A DNA stretch of 64,000 nucleotides from Bacillus sp. M6-12. GTDB taxonomy: Bacteria; Bacillota; Bacilli; Bacillales; DSM-1321. The notes under the pieces were generated by a model. That model made no database searches, had not been told where the DNA came from, and saw only the letters and a program-made list of their open reading frames with translations. Both the position numbers and the translations under genes were made by a program. Below are positions 53,442 to 62,384 of the stretch, piece after piece. The stretch covers positions 62,001 through 126,000 of the forward strand of contig NZ_PGVF01000008.1 of NCBI RefSeq assembly GCF_002860285.1. The letters run 5' to 3'. Position 1 is the first letter of the stretch; every line of letters begins with the position of its first letter.

Positions 53442-53845
53442 TGGAGTTGTTCAATATGCATGAAGTGACTTTGGCTGAAATGTTTGAATCAAGCGATTAT
53501 ACCAGTGTGCTACATCTCAAGCATGCATTAATTCATAATAAATCGGCAGGCTTTGTGTTTTTTAAGGAGGATATAAGTTCGCTCGATTGGGGAACGCCGT
53601 TTGAGTTTTATCATTACTTCACTTCTGGAGGCATCGAATATAGCAATGCTTTTCCCGTACCAATAAAAGTATTCTACGAAAACCTAAGGATAGCCCCGCG
53701 TTTCAATTTCCTAATGAGATATTATAACGAATATTACGATGAAAATAACCTTCCCTCAGAAGGATTCTTTAACAGTTTGATGGTATTTCCTGCGCGGCAC
53801 TTTGCCTGGTTCTACAAAACCACTAATGAAAGGGAGACATTGTAA
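53441..53845 (+). CDS. Unrecognised 134-residue protein between recombinase and RecJ-like gene
   Basis: Starts MELFNMHEVTLAEMFESSDY; central VFFKEDISSLDWGTPFEFYH; C-terminal FPARHFAWFYKTTNERETL. Rich in aromatic residues, cytosolic, no known motif. Its start overlaps the recombinase stop (TAATG) and it ends 5 bp before the recJ-like ATG, so it is co-translated with both. It may be a cofactor of one of them. Confidence 0.65.
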   Translation: MELFNMHEVTLAEMFESSDYTSVLHLKHALIHNKSAGFVFFKEDISSLDWGTPFEFYHYFTSGGIEYSNAFPVPIKVFYENLRIAPRFNFLMRYYNEYYDENNLPSEGFFNSLMVFPARHFAWFYKTTNERETL

Positions 53846-53850
53846 CAATC

Positions 53851-55506
53851 ATGGAATGGACACCTTTTGATTCACCTTTGGAAGAACATCCTGACAGGGC
53901 TCATATCACTTATTTAGCAAGGAGCTTTTGTATTGAACCCGTGTTCATGCATCATCTATACGTCCATGGTATAAAGGATGAGGAGGATTTATCCCTCTTC
54001 CTTTTTCCATCACTTAATGACCTTCACGATCCTTTCTTGTTAAACGATATGAAAAAGGCTATCTACCGTATCGCTCGCGCCATTAAACAAAAGGAAAACA
54101 TCCTTATATTTGGGGATTATGACGTTGATGGCATTTCATCTTCAACCCTTTTATACCAAGCGTTGAAAATGTTTAAAGCCAATGTCTATTTTCGTTTACC
54201 CATTCGGAGCGAGGGATACGGACTTTCCCCCATGGCGGTTGATAAGCTTCCAGATGATATTGCCCTAATCATAACCGTTGATAATGGATCAAGTGCCCAT
54301 CCCGCATTGGAAGTTGCAAAACGGAAAGGGATTGATGTGATAGTTACTGACCATCACGATATTCTTGGTGCTCATCCTAAGTGCCTTGCATTTATCAACC
54401 CAAAAAGAAGCGATAATACTTACCCCTTTACAGGGTTAGCGGGTGCAGGGGTTGCATTAAAAGTTGTACAAGCCCTATTTATGGCTGCAAAAATTGATTG
54501 GGCACCTTATGCTCATCAATTCCTGGAGTTAGCCACACTTGGAACAATTGCTGATTTGATGCCACTAAAAGGTGAGAATCGTGTTATTTGCTGGTTCGGA
54601 TTAAAGAAAATGAATACGGATCCACAGCCTGTTTTAAAGAAGTTATTTAAGATGTTAAAAATCAATTATGTAGACAGTTCAACCATTGGATTCCAAATCG
54701 GACCGATATTCAATTCATGTGGTCGAATTGATGATCCAAATAAAGCAGTAAGGACGCTCATTAATCCTTGTCCGACTGACCAGGAATTGTATCAACTAAT
54801 CAAATTAAATAAAAAGCGGCAGGAAATGACGAAAGTGCAATTTAACCGTGTTGCAAAAAAAATTGTGGAAAATGAATGGTACAAACAAAAGGTTATCGTG
54901 GTCAATGATGACTTTGATAATGGAATTATCGGCATTATTGCTGCCAGAATAACCAGCACCTTTAAAAGACCAGCAATTGTCATTTCAAAAACAGGAACAG
55001 GTTCTGCAAGAAGTGTAAATGGAACTGACTTTTCCATCATTAACGTTATACAAAAGTGTTCTGGGCACCTAACGAAATATGGCGGTCATAAAGCTGCGGC
55101 TGGATTATCAATGGATTTAAAGCAATTCAATGAATTCAACCTTGCAATTCAAAGAGCAGCCGTTGAAGAAGCACCAATCAGACCGAAAGTTAACTATATT
55201 GGTAAAGTCCCTTTACACCAATTCCCCATTCATTTATTTGATGACCTGGTGGCATTGGAACCGTTTGGGATGGCATTTCCCAAACCATTATTCTATAGTT
55301 CTCCGATCGTTATCAGACAGTATCAAACATTCGGAAAGAATAATGAACATTTAAAAATTAATGTTAAAAGAAAAGAAGCTAATGCATTTTTCAAGGGCAG
55401 TTTCCTCCCACAATTACAAAGGGCTCCATTGACAGAATTCCTTTACACCCCTAATTGCATAAAGAAAAAAGATTTTCTAATCCATGATTTAAGAAACGCC
55501 AAATAA
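53851..55506 (+). CDS. RecJ-like single-strand DNA exonuclease (DHH/DHHA1)
   Basis: 551 residues. DHH domain: ILIFGDYDVDGISSSTLLY (motif I), ITVDNGSSAHPALE (II), VIVTDHHDILGAHPK (III, DHH), and GLAGAGVALKVVQAL. DHHA1: ITSTFKRPAIVISKTGTGSA and GGHKAAAGLS. The C-terminal OB-like part is shorter than in chromosomal RecJ (~570-780 residues). It digests 5' ssDNA ends in recombination and repair; here it is in a recombinase operon, suggesting a role in processing of the mobile element. Confidence 0.88.
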   Translation: MEWTPFDSPLEEHPDRAHITYLARSFCIEPVFMHHLYVHGIKDEEDLSLFLFPSLNDLHDPFLLNDMKKAIYRIARAIKQKENILIFGDYDVDGISSSTLLYQALKMFKANVYFRLPIRSEGYGLSPMAVDKLPDDIALIITVDNGSSAHPALEVAKRKGIDVIVTDHHDILGAHPKCLAFINPKRSDNTYPFTGLAGAGVALKVVQALFMAAKIDWAPYAHQFLELATLGTIADLMPLKGENRVICWFGLKKMNTDPQPVLKKLFKMLKINYVDSSTIGFQIGPIFNSCGRIDDPNKAVRTLINPCPTDQELYQLIKLNKKRQEMTKVQFNRVAKKIVENEWYKQKVIVVNDDFDNGIIGIIAARITSTFKRPAIVISKTGTGSARSVNGTDFSIINVIQKCSGHLTKYGGHKAAAGLSMDLKQFNEFNLAIQRAAVEEAPIRPKVNYIGKVPLHQFPIHLFDDLVALEPFGMAFPKPLFYSSPIVIRQYQTFGKNNEHLKINVKRKEANAFFKGSFLPQLQRAPLTEFLYTPNCIKKKDFLIHDLRNAK

Positions 55507-55537
55507 CAAAGGAGCCTTTAAGACTCCTTTGTTTCTT
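55505..55537 (+). terminator. Terminator of the recombinase-RecJ operon
   Basis: AACAAAGGAG / CTCCTTTGTT then TCTTT, at the recJ-like stop. Confidence 0.8.
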
Positions 55538-55645
55538 TATTTTATTACTACTTTATTTATTATTACTTTATTATTATCTTTTACTTTACCCTTCGAGGGA
55601 TATTATTGGGTGACTCAAGTTCATTTGCCTATTAAGAGAGACTAG

Positions 55646-56536
55646 CTAATCTAAATTGCCAGCCTCCACCTTGTCGTCCTCATTTACTACTACTTCCTTA
55701 AGTTTTACTCTTATCGCATTTTTGAGCATGGACTTTAAATTTCTATATGGTTTGTCCGTAATTGGGCAGCGATATTCATCCATTTCAACTATGTTATCTT
55801 CAAGACATTCCGTTTCACTAAAAAATACTGAATAAATATCTTTTATGAAAACATCGTTTTTCTTTCCATAATCCCCCACCTTACTACTGAATTCCTTACT
55901 CACATCACTGAATAGTGAAGTAAAGTCCTTATATGATAAAGTTTTATTTGAGCTTTCTCTATTTGGTTTAGATTTTATAATTGCATTATTATTAGATGAA
56001 GTTACTTGCTGATTCATCAAGGCATTCTGACCAGCCAGCTCTTTACGCATTTCCTCAACCTGTTCATATAACTCTTCCAAAAAACAGTAGTCCTCTCTAA
56101 CTATTTCAAGTTCATTAGTCAGATCATAAATCCTTTGATTTGCATGTAACAATTGATTGGATAGATTTATTATCTGATTTTCCAACTGAAGTTTTTCTAA
56201 TTCCCATTCGTTAACTTTTTCTTGTGGTAAATCCTTACTCCTCACCTCTTCGGTGGTCATTTCAACCTCTTTTTCAATTGGAATATCGGAATCAATTCGA
56301 AACGCATTCTTAACATACCAATCATGAACAGCCATTATTTCTGGCATACCTGGTCTTTGTTCTTCTATAAATTCAAATAAATCTTCATGGTGGATTCTCC
56401 AACCATCTTTACGATTTTCCGACCTCTCCGCTCTAATTTTTCCCTCACGAATCCAACGTGTAACCATTTGTATTGAGTCTGTAATGTAATAATTCTGAAG
56501 TATGTTTAAGGCTTGGTGGACATTATAAAAGTTCAT
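55646..56536 (-). CDS. Excisionase-like HTH protein with coiled coil
   Basis: About 296 residues. Residues ~10-60 form a MerR/excisionase-type winged HTH (VTRWIREGKIRAERSENRKD, then GWRIHHEDLFEFIEEQ). About 105-180 is a coiled coil (ENQIINLSNQLLHANQRIYD, LEELYEQVEEMRKEL). A C-terminal globular part follows. It probably binds DNA as an oligomer, for example in element maintenance or replication. Start ATG 56536 with GGGGAG 12 bases upstream; a TTG at 56548 is the alternative. Confidence 0.68.
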   Translation of the reverse strand: MNFYNVHQALNILQNYYITDSIQMVTRWIREGKIRAERSENRKDGWRIHHEDLFEFIEEQRPGMPEIMAVHDWYVKNAFRIDSDIPIEKEVEMTTEEVRSKDLPQEKVNEWELEKLQLENQIINLSNQLLHANQRIYDLTNELEIVREDYCFLEELYEQVEEMRKELAGQNALMNQQVTSSNNNAIIKSKPNRESSNKTLSYKDFTSLFSDVSKEFSSKVGDYGKKNDVFIKDIYSVFFSETECLEDNIVEMDEYRCPITDKPYRNLKSMLKNAIRVKLKEVVVNEDDKVEAGNLD

Positions 56537-56610
56537 CTGATTTAACAACTCCCCATAAATTTACCTAAGTAAATATATGAGTAGTGTCATATATAACATG
56601 TCTATTTAAG

Positions 56611-56640
56611 AAAAAAAGACCACCTATAAAGTGGTGATCT
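56611..56640 (-). terminator. Terminator of the DUF4238 gene
   Basis: ACCAC / GTGGT-centred stem with seven Us on the minus strand. Confidence 0.75.
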
Positions 56641-56713
56641 CGAAGCGAAATTCGCAGTAATTTATGTTGTAGATTTCAACTAATCACTCGCTGTGAATAA
56701 CAGAATAGGGTTT

Positions 56714-57772
56714 TTAAACTAAACTATTCAAGATACTTTCGTCATTTGAATATATTTGTTCGTCTGATGCATTAACAATTAAATTATTGTATTTTGTTAC
56801 CTCTTCTTCTTTAACTTCAATAATTGATTGATTAGTGTTATTGGATATTAATAAAGCTAATTCAGGGGAAATTGGGTAATATAGTTCAAATTCCTTTGCT
56901 TCTTCATAAACAGAATAATCTACAAGTGTATTAATTATTGGTTGGTCTCCTGTTATAAAGGGCAAGGAACTGATATTTTTTAGCATTACGACCCGTAAAG
57001 TACGACTCGTGCTAAGAGTCATGGCAAGATTTGTAGCTAATATAAAATAAAGCACACTCCACACATTTTCAATTTGCGAAGGAGATACAGGCAAAGGACC
57101 CGCCGCAAATGATTTCAAGATGTTATTCTTCATCATGCTCGTTCTAACATACTGCAAACAAAGGAAAAACATAAATTCAAACTTTGCATGTGAGCTTTTC
57201 AGAAAATCGATGTTGCCGCTTTTTAGTGAATCCAAGTACGGCAAGGCTGTCTCTTCTATTTGACAATGAACATCCTCAACTAGGTTATTCATAATTACAT
57301 CCAGTTTCTCTTCTTGTTGTTCGTCCCATTTACCTTGTTGTTCTAATATCTCTTTCTGTCTAAAAATGTCTGTAAATAGTTTTATCCAATTCTTATTTAT
57401 CTGTTGAATTTCTTGAGTCCAATAGTTCTTAATAAAACCTTGTTCTATTATTGAAATTTCAAGTGGACTAAGATTTCTAAGTCTATAAAAATCCCTTGCC
57501 TTTCCGATATTTTTTGGAAGTACACGAAATACTTTATTATTTCTAAGACAGAATAAATATCCTGAATCATCTGACCATGAAGTTAAATAATATCTCCAGA
57601 TATAATGCTGTCCCCGTTTTTTCTTCATTTCTGATTTACTTCCTTCGGATTTTCCTGAAGAACTATGATCGAACGTGGTAAAGATGTTGTTTGACAATTT
57701 TCTTTTATTTCTAACTGTAATTAATACAACTGCAATAACAAACACAACGATAGCTGTAATTAAATATTTCAT
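56714..57772 (-). CDS. Membrane-anchored DUF4238 protein
   Basis: 352 residues. One N-terminal helix (~3-21). Then the DUF4238 pattern: KRGQHYIWRYYLTSWSD (family H-x-x-P/W...YL) near 52, and SLPFITGDQPIIN with YYPISPELALLISNN near 275-310. Function of the family is unknown; members are often in variable regions. The N-terminal membrane anchor is not something I know as standard for the family. Confidence 0.68.
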   Translation of the reverse strand: MKYLITAIVVFVIAVVLITVRNKRKLSNNIFTTFDHSSSGKSEGSKSEMKKKRGQHYIWRYYLTSWSDDSGYLFCLRNNKVFRVLPKNIGKARDFYRLRNLSPLEISIIEQGFIKNYWTQEIQQINKNWIKLFTDIFRQKEILEQQGKWDEQQEEKLDVIMNNLVEDVHCQIEETALPYLDSLKSGNIDFLKSSHAKFEFMFFLCLQYVRTSMMKNNILKSFAAGPLPVSPSQIENVWSVLYFILATNLAMTLSTSRTLRVVMLKNISSLPFITGDQPIINTLVDYSVYEEAKEFELYYPISPELALLISNNTNQSIIEVKEEEVTKYNNLIVNASDEQIYSNDESILNSLV

Positions 57773-58244
57773 TTATAGATCCTCCTCTCATTATTTTTAC
57801 ATATCAGGATATTAGCCTGTTTTCTTTGGTAAATCCTTTTTTGGATCCTTATCCTTTCAACTCCTTTATAAGTTAATCCGTCTGCAAATCAAATGCTTTA
57901 CGGAACTCAGATATTTAAATGACCTAACATCTGGCTGAGTAACAATTAAAACATTCACAGTAATTGGATTTACCTCAAAGCTTTTCCCCAAACCCAATCT
58001 AATAATCCCATTCTTCTATCCTCATCATATCACCTTTTAATGAGCTATTATTCATCGTGCTCACGATGCCATCCTATTGTTCTTTAACTAACGCACCCTT
58101 TAGTAAACCATCGTTAACACCAGCTCACAAAAGTGCTGGATTACAACTTAGGGTCAAGGGGTATATATACCTATCTTCCTTTTTCTTAATACCTCCTGCT
58201 GAGCTTTCTTTATCCCAAAGAGAACTTGACGGGAGGTGATAGGA
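57773..58244. other. Gene-free spacer
   Basis: About 470 bp between divergent genes. It holds a family-B-like fragment (AACTAACGCACCCTTTAGTA near 58087-58106) and the ribosome site of the next gene; nothing else is supportable. Confidence 0.45.
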
Positions 58245-58433
58245 TTGAGAAAGATCTATGGGATTCAAAAATTAATCGTTTATCTTGCTTCAGTAGGTTA
58301 TCCGCTTGCTGAGGAGCAAGTCCACGATCTTATTCTAAATAAAGATATACCTCATCTTAGACCTATCAGTAATATGATTGTCTTTAATTTAGATCATATA
58401 GATTGGTGGGTTAGTCAGCGATTAAAACCATAG
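58245..58433 (+). CDS. Small excisionase-like HTH protein
   Basis: 62 residues starting MRKIYGIQKLIVYLASVGYP, then LAEEQVHDLILNKDIPHLRP and VFNLDHIDWWVSQRLKP. The helix-turn-helix followed by P-H-x-R and the final ...LDHIDxWV matches excisionase/AlpA-type winged proteins. TTG 58245 has GGGAGG eight bases before; a GTG at 58236 falls inside that site. Could direct excision by one of the recombinases. Confidence 0.65.
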   Translation: MRKIYGIQKLIVYLASVGYPLAEEQVHDLILNKDIPHLRPISNMIVFNLDHIDWWVSQRLKP

Positions 58434-58438
58434 TTCGG

Positions 58439-58466
58439 ACCCTGCTTAGGCAGGGTTTACTTTTTG
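58439..58466 (+). terminator. Terminator of the excisionase-like gene
   Basis: ACCCTGC / GCAGGGT, TTAG loop, then a T-rich tail. Confidence 0.85.
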
Positions 58467-58688
58467 TTTCAATTTCAACTAAAGCCCCCGTTAGCCATCC
58501 ATGAAGCTCAAGATCAGCGCTTCACCACAGAGAATGAAAATATTGCGAACTGCCCATACTGGTTCTGAATCCAGTCAATCTAATGCATAGACCAATGAAA
58601 TGTGCCTCTCTCCATTTCTTCAACGAATGAGAAGGGTCTTCTTTGGCATTGTCTTTTTCGAAGTTACAGAAGTTTATATTTATGGAAT
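58467..58688. other. Spacer before the second cold-shock gene
   Basis: Holds a family-B-like fragment (ACTAAAGCCCCCGTTAGCCA, 58479-58498). No gene seen. Confidence 0.4.
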
Positions 58689-58717
58689 TTGCAATTTTTC
58701 CCGTTTCCTGTTACGAT
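58689..58717 (+). promoter_or_regulatory. SigA promoter of cold-shock gene 2
   Basis: TTGCAA (58689-58694), 17 nt, TACGAT (58712-58717). It gives a leader of about 113 nt that ends in a GTGCG/CGCAC hairpin next to AGGAGG. Confidence 0.7.
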
Positions 58718-58837
58718 AAGAAAGAATTATTTTTGTTCGGTGTAAAGGATAGTATGAGTATCGACTTTTCGTCTTGATGATCACTTTGGGCAAGGATAGT
58801 AACACATTGTGCGGTAACGCACTAGGAGGCAACACAA

Positions 58838-59038
58838 ATGGAACAAGGTACAGTTAAATGGTTTAATGCAGAAAAAGGTTTCGGCTTTATCGAACGTGAA
58901 AATGGAGACGACGTATTCGTACACTTCTCTGCTATCCAAAGTGAAGGTTTCAAATCTTTAGACGAAGGTCAAAAAGTAACGTTTGACGTTGAGCAAGGTG
59001 CTCGAGGCGCTCAAGCTGCTAACGTTCAAAAAGCTTAA
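58838..59038 (+). CDS. Cold-shock protein 2
   Basis: 66 residues, RNP1 KGFGFIE and RNP2 [11 protein letters not shown]. Differs from the copy at 31950-32147 at about fifteen positions by eye (for example TVKWF versus KVKWF). RNA/ssDNA chaperone. Long leader as in the other copy, and a perfect-palindrome terminator. Confidence 0.94.
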   Translation: MEQGTVKWFNAEKGFGFIERENGDDVFVHFSAIQSEGFKSLDEGQKVTFDVEQGARGAQAANVQKA

Positions 59039-59055
59039 TCTTAAATCGATTATAC

Positions 59056-59090
59056 AAACAGGCTCTATATATAGAGCCTGTTTTTTTATG
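59056..59090 (+). terminator. Perfect-palindrome terminator
   Basis: AAACAGGCTCTATA / TATAGAGCCTGTTT (59056-59083), then Ts. Confidence 0.9.
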
Positions 59091-59484
59091 TTCTCTGTAT
59101 AATACTTAATAAAAACCCCCACTCATACGTTCGAGTAGGGTAATGGTACAGGTAATGTAAAATGATTTAAAGCTTCAAAGGTTTGTTTGTAGTATAACAT
59201 ACCGATTGACAAAATGAGGAATGTATATGGTTATTTATTTTTCTTTTAATTAAATTTTGGAGGATCAACCATATTATTTGTTTCTGGCAATTAATTGATG
59301 TATGTTTTGGCAGTATGTTAATCAATCTTTGTGAATTATTACTTAAGGGAAATATGTATAAATACTAATATTTATACATATTTATGAAATTATGCTAACT
59401 GCACTAACGGGCAGTTTACTTTAAGAAAAGACTATTAAAACATTTCTGAAATGTTATCATAAGAATTAAAAGGAGAAAAACGTA
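59091..59484. other. Spacer before phzF
   Basis: About 390 AT-rich bp with one family-B-like fragment (CACTAACGGGCAGTTTACTT near 59404-59423). The phzF ribosome site AAAGGAG ends it. Confidence 0.45.
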
Positions 59485-60348
59485 ATGAAATTTTACATAG
59501 TTGATGTTTTTGCGGAAAAACCATATGAAGGAAATCAATTAGCTGTTTGTATTCCTGATGAGGATATTAAACAAGAAGAAATGCAACAAATTGCAAAGGA
59601 AATAAACTTTTCAGAAACTACATTTATTATGTCAGGATTACAAAAAAATAGTGGCTACAATGTAAAGATTTTTACACCTGATTCAGAGATACCATTTGCG
59701 GGACATCCTACACTTGGTACTGCATACGTTATTCAACGTTTCATAGATGGTAATAATTCAAATGAAATTAAACTTAATCTTGAAGTTGGACAGATTCCTG
59801 TAATGTTTAATGGTCAAGAGGGTTGGATGTTACAAAACCAACCAATATTTAAAAATACAATAGACGCAGAAATTATTTCGAAAATTCTCCAAATTGACAT
59901 TGGGGATATCAATGTTGAACTTCCTGTCCAAGTAGTTTCAACTGGATTACCAAGCATTATTGTAAATTTAAAGACTTTAGATGCAGTAAACCGATGTAAA
60001 ATAAATCATAAACTTTATGACGAACTTTTAGAGGAAATAGGAGATGCAAATATTCTTATCTTTACAAAAGAAACAGTAAATCCATCTAACGATTTACATG
60101 CAAGAGTCTTTATGTTTACGTCAGGTCATTTAGAAGACCCCGCTACGGGCAGTGCTAACGGAAATTTAGCTGGGTATTTATTAGAACATAACGTTTTTGA
60201 TAGCCAGGATATAAGTTATTCAGTTGAACAAGGTTATTCGATTAATAGGAAATCATTATTAAAAGCAGTAGCTACTAAAAATAATTCCAAATACACAATA
60301 CAAATAGGTGGTAGTGCTTTTGTTGTAGCAGAAGGCAAATGGTTATAA
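59485..60348 (+). CDS. PhzF-family isomerase
   Basis: 287 residues, two pseudo-symmetric diaminopimelate-epimerase-type domains. MKFYIVDVFAEKPYEGNQLA at the start; INFSETTFIM holds the catalytic Glu (residue ~45); FTPDSEIPFAGHPTLGTA and DPATGSANGNLAGYL are signatures. PhzF isomerises dihydro-hydroxyanthranilate in phenazine makers; most bacillus homologues lack that pathway and have unknown substrates. AAAGGAG before ATG. Monocistronic. Confidence 0.88.
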   Translation: MKFYIVDVFAEKPYEGNQLAVCIPDEDIKQEEMQQIAKEINFSETTFIMSGLQKNSGYNVKIFTPDSEIPFAGHPTLGTAYVIQRFIDGNNSNEIKLNLEVGQIPVMFNGQEGWMLQNQPIFKNTIDAEIISKILQIDIGDINVELPVQVVSTGLPSIIVNLKTLDAVNRCKINHKLYDELLEEIGDANILIFTKETVNPSNDLHARVFMFTSGHLEDPATGSANGNLAGYLLEHNVFDSQDISYSVEQGYSINRKSLLKAVATKNNSKYTIQIGGSAFVVAEGKWL

Positions 60349-60602
60349 TATGATATTGAACTAACGGGGGCTTTTGTTTAATATCAATAAGTATCAATAA
60401 GTCGAAAATATGCAAGTTTTTATTCATTTCTTGCATATATTCGGCTTTTTTATATTCAAAAAACATACTGCCATAAACAGCATTTCTTAATTGCCAAATA
60501 CACATATTATTATATGATTCGTCTGAAATTAATCTTATTGATCACAAATGATAATACCCGTTTCGGGATAAAAAAATTTAAACTATTTAAATTCTATAAT
60601 GA

Positions 60603-60889
60603 TTAATTAGCATCACAAGCTATACCGTCATTATCCCTATCAAGGTCGTGTGGGTCTTGAGAAGGGTTCCCCCAGATGAGTGAGTTATCCCCTATATCCA
60701 CGCTTTTGTTTAATGATTTCAGCCAAACCAAACGACCTTCTGCCTATATATGAATTTGGTTCATCAATGTCGGGCAATAAGCTTCCTAATGAAACACCTC
60801 CCAAATATCCGATTGTAAATGGATATGAAATAATAGTTGCCACCAGCCGCCGCAGCGATGGATGTAGCTAAATGGGTTTTATAAAGGAT
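60603..60889 (-). pseudogene. Degenerate YdjM-like gene joined to an Excalibur tail
   Basis: With AAAGGAGG seven bases upstream, an ATC (60889) begins LYKTHLATSIAAAA; after an extra G the frame shifts to VATIISYPFTIGYLGGVSLG then SLLPDIDEPNSYIGRRS, the metal-dependent membrane hydrolase YdjM type. At RGYRG the frame breaks again where ITHS is expected. The 3' end (to 60603) reads NPSQDPHDLDRDNDGIACDA, a complete Excalibur calcium-loop end from another gene. At least two frameshifts and a fusion, no ATG. Confidence 0.6.
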
Positions 60890-61096
60890 GATACTACCTC
60901 CTTTCTAAGGAGTATATACCTAGCTTATTTATTCATTTTTTATGTTTTAGAACCCAATATAATACCAAGCCACAACATTTATTCTGGTCGACTGCACAAA
61001 AAAAACGACTATTCTAATGAATAGACAAAATGTAGTACAAGTTTACAAGCACTTGGGCGAAGAGTAAGATAATAAAGGATGATATAAACCGTTAAT

Positions 61097-61215
61097 AAGA
61101 GGAGTTGATTTTCTTGGTTTGTCAAAGTAAGAACGAACCAGAACCCAGTTCGAACACAGGGGAAGTCATAATCGTACAAACCCTTAGATGTTTGATTAAA
61201 GAAATCGACTCTTTT
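61097..61215 (+). promoter_or_regulatory. Long-range inverted repeat before corA (leader or MITE)
   Basis: 61097-61126 pairs with 61191-61215 as an imperfect helix (AAGAG/CTCTT, TTGATTT/AAATCGA, CTT/AAG, TCAAA/TTTGA). It encloses a CGAAC/GTTCG hairpin (61134-61152). It ends about 45 bp before the corA-like gene. The spacer from 60890 to 61096 holds nothing else I can support. Confidence 0.45.
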
Positions 61216-61264
61216 GTTTTGTAAGAGTATTTTGACTTCCTTAAAGAGATAAGGAGGTTATAAC

Positions 61265-62203
61265 ATGCTGAATATTTATTTAACTAACGAAAATGGTGTC
61301 CTTCATGAAACCGATGAAATAACTAAAGGATGCTGGATTAACCTGGTGTCGCCTACTGAACTTGAAATCATTCGAGTTGCAAAAACTTTAAATCTACCTA
61401 TAGACTTTTTAAAAGATCCACTAGATGAAGAGGAACGCTCAAGGATTGAGAAAGATAATAATAATGTTTTAATTATCGTTAACATGCCGTTACTGTCAAA
61501 AGACGAAAATGACATTCCTATATATGACACAATCCCTTTGGGGATGATTATTGCAAATGATTGTTTTATTACAATCTGCTTGAAAGATAATCCCATTTTT
61601 CACGTTTTTGCGCAAAACAAAATTAAACAATTCTTTACCTTTAAACGAACAAGGTTTGCCTTTCAAATTCTGTATTTAATAGCCACTTCTTTCCTAAAAT
61701 ATCTTAAGCAAATCATTAAAAAAACTGACAGGATTGAAAAAGAGCTGCATGAGTCATTGAAGAACAAAGAACTGTTCTCGTTACTGAACATGCAAAAGAG
61801 TTTAGTTTATTTCACAACATCCTTAAAATCCAATAACATCGTTATGCAGAAGATGTTAAAAAGCAATTATCTAAAAATGTTTGAAGATGACCAAGAATTG
61901 CTGGAGGACGTAATCATAGAAAATCAACAAGCAATTGAGATGGCTGAAACCCATACAACCATTCTAAGTGGAATGATGGATGCTTTTGCATCTGTTATTT
62001 CAAATAACTTGAATATGGTGATGAAGTTTTTAGCTTCAGTGACCATCATCTTAGCTTTACCGACAATGGTATCAAGTTTTTACGGGATGAATGTCGGTAT
62101 CCCTTTTCAAGATAACCCTTTTGCTTTTTATGGTGCCATTATTTTATCCGTCATTCTTTCATCCATTACCGCGTTTATCTTTTGGAAGAAGAGATTTTTT
62201 TAA
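61265..62203 (+). CDS. CorA-family Mg2+ transporter 1
   Basis: 312 residues. Cytoplasmic funnel ~1-245, then two C-terminal helices with the pore signature SSFYGMNVGIPF (GMN ~274) between them. Pentameric Mg2+/Co2+ channel. Start ATG 61265 with AAGGAGG upstream. The N-terminal half diverges from the second CorA at 62385-63335. Confidence 0.9.
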   Translation: MLNIYLTNENGVLHETDEITKGCWINLVSPTELEIIRVAKTLNLPIDFLKDPLDEEERSRIEKDNNNVLIIVNMPLLSKDENDIPIYDTIPLGMIIANDCFITICLKDNPIFHVFAQNKIKQFFTFKRTRFAFQILYLIATSFLKYLKQIIKKTDRIEKELHESLKNKELFSLLNMQKSLVYFTTSLKSNNIVMQKMLKSNYLKMFEDDQELLEDVIIENQQAIEMAETHTTILSGMMDAFASVISNNLNMVMKFLASVTIILALPTMVSSFYGMNVGIPFQDNPFAFYGAIILSVILSSITAFIFWKKRFF

Positions 62204-62238
62204 TACTAGCCTTAGCAGTTCTTAATTAAAAGCCATGA

Positions 62239-62277
62239 CAAAAAGAGCTTGGAAATTCATTTCCCAGCTCTTTTTTT
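62239..62277. terminator. Bidirectional terminator
   Basis: AAAAAGAGCT / AGCTCTTTTT stem with inner GGAAA/TTTCC; ends corA 1. Confidence 0.85.
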
Positions 62278-62384
62278 ATCTCATCATTTACTGTTCAACT
62301 TGACTAAAATTTTACGGTAGCACCTAAAGCATTCTCTAAACTTTCCTTGGATATTTGTTAAACATTCACCTAACCATTTTCTTC

